Source of the DNA: Desulfovibrionaceae bacterium UBA6814
GTDB taxonomy: Bacteria; Desulfobacterota; Desulfovibrionia; Desulfovibrionales; Desulfovibrionaceae
Direction of reading: 5' to 3'
NCBI GenBank assembly: GCA_002452635.1
Contig: DKEU01000109.1
Coordinates: 23,299-40,384, forward strand
Length of the DNA stretch: 17,086 bases
The position numbers and the translations under genes were made by a program. The notes under the pieces were generated by a model. The model had not been told where the DNA came from and searched no databases. It was given only the letters and a program-made list of their open reading frames with translations. Positions 6,958 through 13,877 of this stretch are shown piece by piece. Positions within the stretch are counted from its first letter, which is position 1. The number at the start of each line of letters is the position of its first letter.

Positions 6958-7731
6958 ATGCACTACCTCGCCGTCTGCCTCGCGGCCCTGGCCGCCTCGG
7001 GTCTGACCCTGTTCTCGGGGTTCGGCCTGGGCACCCTGCTCATGCCGGTGTTCGCCGTCTTCTTCCCCATCGAGGTGGCCGTGGCCCAGACCGCGGCCGT
7101 GCACTTCGCCAACAACCTGTTCAAGCTGGCCCTGTTCGGCCGCAGCACCGACCGCGTGGTGCTCCTGCGCTTCGGCCTGCCCGCCATCCTGGCCAGCTTC
7201 GCGGGTGCGGCGCTGCTGCTCTGGCTCTCGCACCTGCCGCCCCTGGCCACCTGGGACCTGGGCGGCCGCACCTGCACCGTGCACCCGGTGAAGCTCACCG
7301 TGGCCGCGCTCATGCTGCTCTTCTCCCTGGCCGAGCTGTGGCCCGGGCGGAAGGAGCTGGCCTTCGACCGCCGGTGGCTGCCCGCGGGCGGGGTGCTCTC
7401 CGGGTTTTTCGGCGGCCTGTCCGGGCACCAGGGCGCGTTCCGCAGCGCCTTTCTGGTGCGGGCCGGGCTGTCCAAGGAAGCTTTCATCGGCACCGGGGTG
7501 TCCATCGCCTGCCTGGTGGACTTCACCCGGCTGGCCGCCTACGCGGACCTCCTGGACTCCCCGGGCCTCACCGCCTCCCTGCCTTTGGTGGGGGCCGCCA
7601 CCCTGGCCGCCTTCCTGGGGGCCTTCATCGGGTCGCGCCTGGTGAAGAAGATCACCATCCGCGCCCTGCAACTGGCCGTGGCGGTGATGCTGCTGGGCCT
7701 GTCCGTGCTGCTCGGCGCGGGCATTATCTAG
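6958..7731 (+). CDS. TauE/SafE family permease (putative sulfite/organosulfonate or anion exporter)
   Basis: A 257-aa polytopic inner-membrane protein of about eight helices (roughly residues 4-36, 45-60, 68-91, 111-127, 141-160, 174-197, 204-229 and 236-255). It shows the internal two-half symmetry of TauE/SafE (DUF81) proteins. The first half has SGFGLGTLLMPVFAVFF with FANNLFKLALF. The second has the diagnostic SGFFGGLSGHQGAFRSAFL (148-166) and GTGVSIACLVDFTRL. Members export sulfite, sulfoacetate or related anions, but the specificity here cannot be read from sequence. The ATG at 6958 is preceded by CGGAG. It lies 65 bp after the lipoprotein gene on the same strand, so the two may be co-transcribed. 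It converges on the molybdate-transporter gene. Confidence 0.9.
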   Translation: MHYLAVCLAALAASGLTLFSGFGLGTLLMPVFAVFFPIEVAVAQTAAVHFANNLFKLALFGRSTDRVVLLRFGLPAILASFAGAALLLWLSHLPPLATWDLGGRTCTVHPVKLTVAALMLLFSLAELWPGRKELAFDRRWLPAGGVLSGFFGGLSGHQGAFRSAFLVRAGLSKEAFIGTGVSIACLVDFTRLAAYADLLDSPGLTASLPLVGAATLAAFLGAFIGSRLVKKITIRALQLAVAVMLLGLSVLLGAGII

Positions 7732-7746
7732 GTTCTTTTCGGCCGC

Positions 7747-7776
7747 AAAAAGGCCGCCGGCGTTACGCCGGCGGCC
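7747..7776 (-). terminator. Rho-independent terminator of the molybdate transporter gene
   Basis: Perfect 11-bp arms GGCCGCCGGCG (7752-7762) and CGCCGGCGGCC (7766-7776) surround a 3-nt loop. On the minus strand they are followed immediately by TTTTT (7751-7747). It sits 25 bp after the MOT1 stop codon. On the plus strand there is no T-tract, although the same stem could slow transcription from the convergent permease gene. Confidence 0.9.
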
Positions 7777-7801
7777 GGAGCCAGGAGACCCGAGACGGGG
7801 G

Positions 7802-9064
7802 TCAGATCCTGACCTTGGCCTTGCGGATGAACATGTCCACCACGATGCCGATGCCGAAGGCCCAGGCCATGTTGGGCACGGCCAGGGAAATCCCGCTGAT
7901 GAGCAGGGCCACGAAGTACTCCTCGTTGGCCTTGAGGCTCCTGATGAGCGGGCAGAGCTCCAGGCCGGCGAAGATGAGCAGCACGCCCAGGACCGAATTG
8001 GGGAGCAGGGTCAGGAAGGTGAGCCCCGCCTCGCCGAAGACCAGGGCCAGGACCACGAATGCCCCGCCGATCATCAGCGGCGCCCCGCCGGTCCGGGCCC
8101 CGAACCGGTAGTGGGCGGCCAGGCCGCCGGTTCCGTGGCACATGGGCACGGCCCCGAAGAAGCCGGCGGGCAGGTTGGCCAGCCCCATGGTGAGGGCGAA
8201 CTTGCCGGCGGTGGCCTTGGCCAGCCGGGCGTCGTTGGGGAACAGCGTGGCGCAGGTGTCCGCGGTGCCCACGCAGGCGTTGCCGATGGTGAGCGGGATC
8301 TGGGGCAGGATGAGCATGATGAACGCGATCCAGAGGTCGTGCATGGAGAAGGACATGACCCGGATCTCGGTGGGGCCCAGGGCCAGGGTCTGGTCGCCCA
8401 GGCCGCCCAGCAGGAAGCCGGCGACCACCCCTATGCCCACCGCGGCGATGGCCGCGGGCAGCTTCTTGTTGTCCAGCAGGAGCAGCACCAGCCCGAACAC
8501 CGCCAGGCCCAGGATCAGGTTGACGCTGGAATCCGGGAACAGGCCGGGCACCCCGGACAGGAACATCTTCTTGCTCACGATGAGCTCGATGCCCTTGCGC
8601 AGGAACACCAGGCCCAGGGCCAACTGGATGCCCCGGACCACCGGCGGGGTGAACAGCTTGGCCAGCTTGTCCACGAAGCCGGTCAGGGAGAACAGGAGGA
8701 GCAGGCCGCCGAAGATGACGCCCGCGGCCCCGATGACGGGCTCCGTGATCTGGTCCGGGAAGGCGATGGCGATGGCCCCCACCGCCTTCAGGGGCTGGAC
8801 CGGCACCGGCAGCCGGTACACGAACGCGGTGAGCACGTAGAACAGGCCGAAGGAGAGAAAGACCGTGGTGGGGCTCAGCTTGTTGATGAGGATCATGCCC
8901 ACCACGATGGGGAGCAGCGTGCCGAGATCGCCGAAGGATCCCGCCAGCTCGATCCGATTGAACCAGAGGCCTTGCAGCAAGGGGTGCGCGGCAGCGCGGT
9001 CGGTTTCCGGAAAGGAGCCCGGGATTCCGGCCGTCCCTGCCTTCACATCGGTTCCGTTCGCCAT
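7802..9064 (-). CDS. MOT1-family molybdate (or related oxyanion) transporter
   Basis: A 420-aa membrane protein with 10 or more helices belonging to the SulP-related MOT1 group of molybdate transporters. The two hallmark motifs are IELAGSFGDLGTLLPIVVG (38-56) and PMCHGTGGLAAHYRFGARTG (307-326). PVPVQPLKAVGAIAIA (86-101) is also typical. No STAS domain follows, as expected for MOT1 and unlike most sulfate permeases. Molybdate or tungstate would supply molybdopterin enzymes such as formate dehydrogenase; this is inference from the family. The start at 9064 is chosen over upstream in-frame codons because AGAGGTGG lies directly ahead and the earlier residues fall in the promoter/operator region. 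It has its own promoter, a palindromic operator and a strong terminator, so it is a single-gene unit. Confidence 0.92.
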   Translation of the reverse strand: MANGTDVKAGTAGIPGSFPETDRAAAHPLLQGLWFNRIELAGSFGDLGTLLPIVVGMILINKLSPTTVFLSFGLFYVLTAFVYRLPVPVQPLKAVGAIAIAFPDQITEPVIGAAGVIFGGLLLLFSLTGFVDKLAKLFTPPVVRGIQLALGLVFLRKGIELIVSKKMFLSGVPGLFPDSSVNLILGLAVFGLVLLLLDNKKLPAAIAAVGIGVVAGFLLGGLGDQTLALGPTEIRVMSFSMHDLWIAFIMLILPQIPLTIGNACVGTADTCATLFPNDARLAKATAGKFALTMGLANLPAGFFGAVPMCHGTGGLAAHYRFGARTGGAPLMIGGAFVVLALVFGEAGLTFLTLLPNSVLGVLLIFAGLELCPLIRSLKANEEYFVALLISGISLAVPNMAWAFGIGIVVDMFIRKAKVRI

Positions 9065-9108
9065 GGCCCACCTCTCTCGGTGTGCGTTTGGGGGGTGTAC
9101 CTGTCCCG

Positions 9109-9148
9109 CCATACTGGCACGCTTAATTTTTTTTTCGTGCCAGTATGG
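9109..9148. promoter_or_regulatory. Perfect 13-bp inverted repeat, likely operator of the molybdate transporter
   Basis: CCATACTGGCACG (9109-9121) and CGTGCCAGTATGG (9136-9148) are exact reverse complements separated by 14 bp that include nine Ts. The upstream arm begins 4 bp after the -10 box of the minus-strand promoter, so it covers the expected transcription start. A bound dimer would block initiation. It could also fold as a hairpin at the 5' end of the transcript. It does not look like the E. coli ModE site. Confidence 0.75.
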
Positions 9149-9152
9149 GCTA

Positions 9153-9181
9153 TGTATAGGTATCGCGCAGCAAGCTGTCAA
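9153..9181 (-). promoter_or_regulatory. Sigma-70 promoter of the molybdate transporter gene
   Basis: On the minus strand TTGACA (9181-9176) and TATACA (9158-9153) are exactly 17 bp apart: a perfect -35 and a 5/6 -10. A T-rich stretch just upstream could act as an UP element. The predicted start near 9146 gives a leader of about 80 nt. A promoter this strong fits repression by the adjacent inverted repeat. Confidence 0.8.
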
Positions 9182-9182
9182 G

Positions 9183-9203
9183 AAAAAAATAGTCAGGAAC
9201 TAT
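9183..9203 (-). terminator. Weak intrinsic terminator downstream of the dehydrogenase operon
   Basis: On the minus strand a 5-bp stem ATAGT/ACTAT with loop TCCTG is followed by seven Ts, 57 bp after the flavoprotein stop. The T-run directly abuts the -35 box of the molybdate transporter, so the same bases may also serve as an UP element. The short A/T-rich stem makes termination uncertain. Confidence 0.4.
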
Positions 9204-9259
9204 GAGTTGTTGGAGATTTTTTGGCGGTGATGATGTAGGGAATTGGGAGGGCGGGCCGC

Positions 9260-9796
9260 CTACGCGTTCTTCCCGAACTCGTATGCCTGGGCCATGGCCG
9301 GACTTTCCTTGATGTCCCCCATGTTCCAGGCGTTGGCGCCGTAGACCACGCCCATCTCCCGGGCGTTCTCCAGGCAGTTGGCGAACCCCCGGAAGCCCTC
9401 CACGGTGCGCTCCAGGACTTGCTTGTTGCCGTCCGCGGCGGCCAGGATGAAGTACAGCTCCTTGTCCGGGAGCAGGGTGTAGACCGGGCAGGTCCGGTCG
9501 ATGAGGGTCTTCATCTGGCCGCACATGGTGTAGAAGTAGACCGGCGTGGCCATGACGATCACGTCCGCGGCCACCATCTTGTCCAGGATTTCGGCCATGT
9601 CGTCCTGCTGGGCGCACTGCTTCTTCTCGAAGCAGAAGCCGCAGCCCGTGCAGTAATTGATGGCCTTTTCCGCGATGCGGATCTTATCCACCGCGTGTCC
9701 GGCCTCCTGCGCGCCCTTCCGGAACTGGTCGCAGAGCAGGCCCGAGTTGCCGCCCTTGCGGGGGCTGGCCGACAGGATCAGGATGTTCTTGCGCAT
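9260..9796 (-). CDS. NADPH-dependent FMN reductase / iron-sulfur flavoprotein-like protein
   Basis: A 178-aa flavodoxin-fold protein. The FMN phosphate loop is SASPRKGGNS (9-18), and TPVYFYTMCGQMKTLIDR (84-101) forms the isoalloxazine side. A compact cysteine motif lies at Cys49-x2-Cys52-x2-Cys55-x5-Cys61 (CTGCGFC...C), the spacing used by iron-sulfur flavoproteins (Isf) for a [4Fe-4S] cluster. The full Isf cluster is likely but not certain, because many relatives carry the motif without a proven cluster. It would move electrons from NAD(P)H or ferredoxin to a small acceptor such as a quinone, O2 or a disulfide. It is the last gene of the Fe-ADH/cupin operon, 18 bp after the cupin gene, with GAGG before its ATG. 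Confidence 0.9.
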   Translation of the reverse strand: MRKNILILSASPRKGGNSGLLCDQFRKGAQEAGHAVDKIRIAEKAINYCTGCGFCFEKKQCAQQDDMAEILDKMVAADVIVMATPVYFYTMCGQMKTLIDRTCPVYTLLPDKELYFILAAADGNKQVLERTVEGFRGFANCLENAREMGVVYGANAWNMGDIKESPAMAQAYEFGKNA

Positions 9797-9814
9797 GTCC
9801 TCATTCTCCGAGGG

Positions 9815-10222
9815 TTACTTCAGGCTGTCGTAGTCCGCGTCGGCCACCGGCTCCAGCCAGGCGGCCGGGCCCTTGGCGGGATCGACCATCACGGCCAGGT
9901 GCGAGAACCGGCTGTCCCGGGCCGCGCCGTGCCAGTGCTTGGCGTCCGGGGGGATTTCGACCACGTCGCCCGGGCGCAGCTCCCGGGCCGGCTGGCCCCA
10001 CTGCTGGTACCAGCCCCGGCCGCCGGTCACCAGCAGGACCTGGCCCCCGGGGTGCGAGTGCCAGTTGTTGCGGCATCCGGGCGCGAAGGTCACGTTGCCG
10101 ATGGGGCAGGCCGAATCGGCCGGGGTCAGCATCTCGAGCCAGGCTGCGCCGCTGAAATGCTCGCTCCCGAGCTGCTCCCCCAGGGGGAAGATGACGCTGT
10201 CGCCGAGATCGGTCTGGTTCAC
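9815..10222 (-). CDS. Small cupin domain protein
   Basis: A 135-aa single-domain cupin. Motif 1 is GCRNNWHSHPGGQVLLVTGGRG (49-70), with metal ligands His55, His57 and probably Gln61. Motif 2 is LRPGDVVEIPPDAKHWHGA (82-100), with His98 as the remaining ligand. It resembles the cupins found beside carboxymuconolactone decarboxylases and in oxidoreductase operons, with no fixed reaction. The start is GTG at 10222 with an ideal TAAGGAGG five bases ahead. That Shine-Dalgarno contains the stop codon of the alcohol dehydrogenase, so translation of the two is coupled. Neighbouring Fe-ADH and flavoprotein genes suggest a role in the same carbonyl or redox stress response. An enzymatic or a small-molecule-binding role is equally possible. 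Confidence 0.88.
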   Translation of the reverse strand: MNQTDLGDSVIFPLGEQLGSEHFSGAAWLEMLTPADSACPIGNVTFAPGCRNNWHSHPGGQVLLVTGGRGWYQQWGQPARELRPGDVVEIPPDAKHWHGAARDSRFSHLAVMVDPAKGPAAWLEPVADADYDSLK

Positions 10223-10227
10223 GGTGT

Positions 10228-10235
10228 CCTCCTTA
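10228..10235 (-). promoter_or_regulatory. Ribosome binding site overlapping the upstream stop codon
   Basis: TAAGGAGG on the minus strand is both the TAA stop of the Fe-alcohol dehydrogenase and a full Shine-Dalgarno for the cupin GTG 5 bp further on. It decides the GTG start and points to translational coupling. Confidence 0.85.
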
Positions 10236-11420
10236 CAGCGCCGCGCGCAGCACGGCCACGATGTCGGCCTGGGTCATGGCCGGGCGGCCGAGGAGCCGGC
10301 CCTGGTCGTCGTGCACCACGAGCGCGGCGTCCTTGGCGTATTGCGCGAACAGCGCGTCGTCGATGCCGACCTCCGACAGGCGGGTGGGGCAGCCGATTTC
10401 GCGCAGGAACTCCTCGTAGGCGGCGATGCCTGCCCGGGCCAGGGCCGCATCGTCCTTGCCCTCGGCCGGGATGCCGAAGACGCGCGTTGCGAACTGGGCG
10501 AAGCGCTCGGGACGTGACGCGGCGGCGAAGCGCATCCAGGCCGGCCCCACGATGGCCAGGCCCGCGCCGTGGGTGATGTCGTGGTGCGCGGACAGGGCGT
10601 GCTCGATCATGTGCATGGGGGGGACCATGTGCACCCCGGCCTGGATCCAGCCGTTGAGCGCCACGATGGAGGCCCACTGCACCTGGGCGCGGGCCTCCAG
10701 GTCAGAGCCGTCGGCCACGGCCTTGCGGCCCCACTCCAGGGCGTTGAGGATGACGCCCTCGGCAAAGCGGTCCTGGATGGGGGTGCCGTCCACGCCGTTG
10801 AAATACCCCTCCATCACGTGGGTGATGATGTCGCACACGCCGTACGCGGTCTGGTTCACGGGCACGGTCCGGGTCAGTTCGGGGTCCGCCAGGGCGACCT
10901 TGGGGAACAGGCATTCGGCCTGGACAAAGGATTTCACCTTGGTTTCGTCGTTGGAGATGACCGCGCCGCAGTTCATCTCCGAGCCCGTGGCCGCCAGGGT
11001 GGGCACGGTGATGACCGGCAGCGCCGCGGTGGGCACGCGCCAGTCCTTCTGCCCGTGGGCGATCAGGTTCCAGGGGTCGCCGTGGTACAGCGCGGCCGCG
11101 GCCATGACCTTGGCCGCGTCCATGGTGCTGCCGCCGCCCAGGGCCACCACCACGTCGCAGCCCTCGCGGCGGATGGTGTCCGCGCCGCGGCGCACCGAGG
11201 CGATGCGGGGGTTGGGCTCCACGCCGGAGCACTCGGCCACGGCCACGCCGGCGGCCGCGAGGCTCGCCTTGGCGCGGTCCAACACGCCGCTCTTCTTCAC
11301 GCTGCCGCCGCCCGTCACCAGCAGGGCCTTCTTGCCGTAGGCGCTCGCCACCTCGCCCAGGCGGGCCAGGGACCCCGCGCCGAAGATGAGCCGGGTGGGA
11401 TTATGGAATTCGAAGTTCAT
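10233..11420 (-). CDS. Iron-containing alcohol dehydrogenase, YqhD/butanol dehydrogenase-like
   Basis: A 395-aa group III Fe-ADH. It aligns by eye along its length with E. coli YqhD, an NADPH-dependent aldehyde reductase acting on many toxic aldehydes (acrolein, malondialdehyde, glyoxal-type). Shared features are the N-terminal FHNPTRLIFGAGSL, TGGGSVKKSGVLD (36-48), the nucleotide loop GGGSTMD (95-101), and metal ligands Asp197, His201, His270 and His284, whose spacing equals YqhD D194/H198/H267/H281. The start at 11420 has GGAGGAG ahead. It is the first gene of an operon with the cupin and the flavoprotein. A three-box motif and a conserved -10-like core lie ~90-150 bp upstream, and a YqhC-like regulator is encoded nearby, mirroring E. 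coli yqhC-yqhD. Cofactor preference (NADPH) is inferred. Confidence 0.94.
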   Translation of the reverse strand: MNFEFHNPTRLIFGAGSLARLGEVASAYGKKALLVTGGGSVKKSGVLDRAKASLAAAGVAVAECSGVEPNPRIASVRRGADTIRREGCDVVVALGGGSTMDAAKVMAAAALYHGDPWNLIAHGQKDWRVPTAALPVITVPTLAATGSEMNCGAVISNDETKVKSFVQAECLFPKVALADPELTRTVPVNQTAYGVCDIITHVMEGYFNGVDGTPIQDRFAEGVILNALEWGRKAVADGSDLEARAQVQWASIVALNGWIQAGVHMVPPMHMIEHALSAHHDITHGAGLAIVGPAWMRFAAASRPERFAQFATRVFGIPAEGKDDAALARAGIAAYEEFLREIGCPTRLSEVGIDDALFAQYAKDAALVVHDDQGRLLGRPAMTQADIVAVLRAAL

Positions 11421-11505
11421 GGTCTCCTCCAGGTGCGATGATGTTTGCCTGCGCGCCGCAGGACTGCCGGGGCCTGCGCCCTGGGGCGGGCCGCCCGGCA
11501 TGCCC

Positions 11506-11515
11506 GGATAGCTAA
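11506..11515 (-). promoter_or_regulatory. Conserved -10-like core of the Fe-ADH operon promoter
   Basis: TTAGCTATCC on the minus strand lies exactly 27 bp downstream of the last box of the upstream three-box site. The same core (TTAGATATCC) occurs at the same distance before the second short-chain dehydrogenase. No good -35 is present, as expected for an activator-dependent promoter. The predicted leader is ~80 nt. Confidence 0.6.
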
Positions 11516-11536
11516 CCCCGCCCGGCGGGAAGCGAC

Positions 11537-11574
11537 AGATACGATCCTGCCCGATTCTTGCCGGATTCTCTCGC
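11537..11574 (-). promoter_or_regulatory. Three-box AraC-type binding site A (Fe-ADH operon)
   Basis: GATYCT boxes stand at 11543, 11553 and 11564 (plus-strand reading), i.e. AGAATC-N5-AGAATC-N4-AGGATC on the minus strand. The 38-bp stretch is identical to the site at 12826-12863 in 35 positions. Direct repeats about one helical turn apart suit an AraC-family protein, whose two helix-turn-helix units contact successive major grooves. Binding by the neighbouring regulator is inferred. Confidence 0.75.
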
Positions 11575-11630
11575 GCGACTGGGCAAAGCGTGCAGGGGCC
11601 GGCCAGGGTCGGCCGTGGCGGGGGGCTGGG

Positions 11631-12764
11631 CTAGGCGGCCGGGCGCAGGACGATGCGGGTTATCTCCGCGGGCACGCCCAGGCGGCAGGAGAAGCCGGGC
11701 CAGATGCCGGTGCCGGGGCTGACGTAGAGCTGCATGCCGCCCAGGTCGTACAGGCCGCTGGTGTGGCCCCCGTTGAACGAGGCGATGAGCGGCCGGATGA
11801 AGAACATGGTCCCGCCGTGGGTGTGGCCCGAGAGCTGGATCTGGGCCCCGGCCGCGGCTCCGGCGGCCGCCCCGGACGGCCGGTGGTCCAGGAGGATGCG
11901 CACCGCGTCGGGCGCGCCTGCCAGGGCCTTGGCCGGGTCCGGCCCCTGGCCGCCGAACCGCTGCTCCTGGATGTCCGGGACCCCGGCGATGACCAGGCGG
12001 CTCCCGCGCACGGACAGCACCCGGTGCTCGTTGTGCAGCATGGCGACGCCCAGCCGGGCGAAGACCGGGAGCCACTCCCCGGCATGGAAATAGTATTCGT
12101 GGTTGCCGGTCACGCCGAACACCCCGTGCGCCGCGCGCAGCCCGGCCAGGGGCTCCAGGTCGCGGCCGATGGCCGCGGGCAGGCCGTCCACCATGTCCCC
12201 GGTCAGGACCGCCAGGTCGGGGCGCAGGGCGTTGGCCCTGTCCACCACGGCCTGGAGCCAGTCGCCGCGCAGCAGCGGGCCGATGTGGAGGTCCGTGATC
12301 TGGACCAGGGAGAACCCGTCCAGTTGCGCGGGCAGCCCGGGCACTTCGAGCTCCAGGGTGCGGACCCCGGGCACCCGCACCGACTGCCAGGCTCCCCAGC
12401 AGCCCAGGCCCAGGGCCAGGGCGACGAGCCCCGCGGCCTGGGCCGCGGGCGGGAACGGCAGACGCCACGGCGCGCCCGCCAGCCGGCCCAGCCACAGCAG
12501 CAGGGCCAGGGCGTCCTTGAGGAGCAGCAGGAAGAACAGGACCACCGCCGCGGCGTAGAGCGCCTCCATGGCCAGCAGGAGCGGCCGGGGCAGGTCCGGC
12601 GCGAAGAAGGAGCCGCCGAATGCTTCGTACGCCTGGTACTTGAGGCACACGGCGAGCGCCAGGGCGGCCGCGCCCGCCTTGCCCAGGGGCCGCCAGGGCA
12701 GGGGCAGCACCAGGCTCAGGAGGATGTAGACAAAGAAGCCGAGGGAGGGGATGAGGAGTCGCAT
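11631..12764 (-). CDS. Membrane-anchored metallophosphoesterase (YkuE/YaeI-like)
   Basis: A 377-aa protein with about four N-terminal hydrophobic segments (roughly residues 5-22, 30-45, 62-92 and 108-126). A calcineurin-like phosphoesterase domain follows from ~150. All metal-binding blocks are present: QITDLHIG (Asp158, His160), LTGDMVDG (Asp190), VTGNHEYY (Asn221, His222), LLDHRP (His294) and SGHTHGG (His314, His316). Relatives (YkuE, YaeI) hydrolyse UDP-diacylglucosamine-like or other lipid phosphoesters at the membrane; the substrate here is unknown. The ATG at 12764 has only a weak GGAAC ahead. It is divergent from the AraC regulator and shares the 196-bp region holding three-box site B, so it may belong to the same regulon. 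Confidence 0.92.
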   Translation of the reverse strand: MRLLIPSLGFFVYILLSLVLPLPWRPLGKAGAAALALAVCLKYQAYEAFGGSFFAPDLPRPLLLAMEALYAAAVVLFFLLLLKDALALLLWLGRLAGAPWRLPFPPAAQAAGLVALALGLGCWGAWQSVRVPGVRTLELEVPGLPAQLDGFSLVQITDLHIGPLLRGDWLQAVVDRANALRPDLAVLTGDMVDGLPAAIGRDLEPLAGLRAAHGVFGVTGNHEYYFHAGEWLPVFARLGVAMLHNEHRVLSVRGSRLVIAGVPDIQEQRFGGQGPDPAKALAGAPDAVRILLDHRPSGAAAGAAAGAQIQLSGHTHGGTMFFIRPLIASFNGGHTSGLYDLGGMQLYVSPGTGIWPGFSCRLGVPAEITRIVLRPAA

Positions 12765-12825
12765 GCTGGTTCCGTATGGTGTGTCCGCGCGCGGGCTACA
12801 GTGACCTGTCGGCGCTCCCGGCCCT

Positions 12826-12863
12826 AGATACGATCCTGCCCATTTCTTGCCTGATTCTCTCGC
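12826..12863. promoter_or_regulatory. Three-box AraC-type binding site B (araC/phosphoesterase divergent region)
   Basis: Boxes stand at 12832 (GATCCT), 12842 (ATTTCT, degenerate) and 12853 (GATTCT), with the same 10/11-bp steps as site A; 35 of 38 bases are identical to site A. It is 61 bp upstream of the phosphoesterase ATG and 97 bp upstream of the regulator ATG. The position fits autoregulation of the araC gene, control of the phosphoesterase, or both. The conserved TTAG core at +27 is not kept here on the minus strand (TCACTGTAGC). Confidence 0.72.
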
Positions 12864-12868
12864 CGCGC

Positions 12869-12897
12869 TAGCCAGAAGGCAAGGCCTGGGCTATGGT
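12869..12897 (+). promoter_or_regulatory. Candidate promoter of the AraC-family regulator gene
   Basis: TAGCCA (12869-12874) and TATGGT (12892-12897), 17 bp apart, each match 4 of 6 sigma-70 consensus bases. The -35 lies 10 bp beyond the last GATTCT box of site B, so a bound regulator would touch RNA polymerase. The consensus match is weak. Confidence 0.35.
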
Positions 12898-12960
12898 TTG
12901 CCAAGGTCGGGCTCGCTGCCTCGGCCGGTTTCGCCAATGACAACGGAGTGTTGCAGAGAC

Positions 12961-13863
12961 ATGGCCAGGGAAATCCATGCTGAGCCGGAGCGGGCCATGC
13001 GCCTGCTCAAAGAGAAATTGCTGCGCCGCATGCCGCGGCCCGGGAAGTTCCCGACCGCCGTCGCGGGCCTGGGCATGGCCCGGCGGGAGGAGGTGGAGAA
13101 GCCCGAGGTCTGTTTCAACCGGCCCATCGTGGCCGTGGTGGTCCAGGGATTCAAGCGGTCGCTCATCGGCTCCGAGGAGTTCCGCTACGGCGAGGGCCAC
13201 TGCCTGGTGGCGGGCGTGGACCTGCCCAGCTCGTCCTACATCACCGAGGCCACTCCGGAGCGGCCGTTCCTGGCCGTGTCCCTGGAGTTGGACAAGTACC
13301 TCATCACCCGGATGGCCGCCGAGGCGCCGGCCCCGGCCGGGCTGGGCCAGGGGGCCGGCCGGGCCCTGTCCGTGGCGGACGCGGATCCCGACGTGCTGGA
13401 CGCCTTTTTGCGCCTGGTGGATCTGCTGGACCGGCCGGAGCAGATTCCGGTGCTCGCGCCGCTCATCGTCCGCGAGATCCACTACCGCCTGCTCATGGGG
13501 CCCCAGGGCGGCTATTTGCGGCAGCTCAACACCCACGGCACCCAGAGCAGCCAGATCGCCCGGGCCATCGCCTGGCTCAAGGACAATTTCAAGGAGCCCC
13601 TGCAGGTGGACCGGCTGGCCCGGCAGGTGAACATGGCCACCTCCACGTTTCACCGGCATTTCAAGGAGGTGACCACCCTCTCCCCCCTGCAGTTCCACAA
13701 GCGGCTGCGCCTGTACGAGGCCCAGCGCCTCATGCTGGCGGAGGACGCCAACGCGGCCAGCGCCGGCCTGGCCGTGGGCTACGAGAGCCCCACCCAGTTC
13801 AACCGGGAATACAAACGGCTGTTCGGCGAGCCGCCGCACCGGGACGTGAGCCGGCTGCGCTAG
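12961..13863 (+). CDS. AraC-family transcriptional regulator, YqhC-like
   Basis: A 300-aa regulator with the AraC_N type sensor domain (about residues 25-180: KPEVCFNRPIVAVVVQGFKRSLIG, YGEGHCLVAGVDLPSSSYI, RPFLAVSLELDKYLI). The C-terminal DNA-binding domain has two helix-turn-helix units (~213-234, QVDRLARQVNMATSTFHRHFKEV; ~262-287, GYESPTQFNREYKRLFG). The domain layout is that of E. coli YqhC, which activates yqhD and dkgA in response to aldehydes. Two cysteines (Cys51, Cys81) lie in the sensor domain. The ATG at 12961 has only weak upstream purines (GGAG 12 bp away). ATG 12937 and 13007 are alternatives, and the open frame further upstream overlaps the regulatory site. Its genomic position among three copies of a shared three-box motif makes it the likely regulator of the surrounding oxidoreductase genes. 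Confidence 0.93.
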   Translation: MAREIHAEPERAMRLLKEKLLRRMPRPGKFPTAVAGLGMARREEVEKPEVCFNRPIVAVVVQGFKRSLIGSEEFRYGEGHCLVAGVDLPSSSYITEATPERPFLAVSLELDKYLITRMAAEAPAPAGLGQGAGRALSVADADPDVLDAFLRLVDLLDRPEQIPVLAPLIVREIHYRLLMGPQGGYLRQLNTHGTQSSQIARAIAWLKDNFKEPLQVDRLARQVNMATSTFHRHFKEVTTLSPLQFHKRLRLYEAQRLMLAEDANAASAGLAVGYESPTQFNREYKRLFGEPPHRDVSRLR

Positions 13864-13877
13864 CCGCGGCCCGGCCT

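Noticed and set aside
7741..7800. The 7752-7776 hairpin as terminator for the plus-strand permease
   Set aside because: No T-run follows on the plus strand; the T5 is on the minus side, so it is assigned to the molybdate transporter.
7802..9064. Calling the MOT1 gene a SulP sulfate permease
   Set aside because: It lacks a STAS domain and has the two MOT1 signature motifs (GDLGT and PMCHGTGG).
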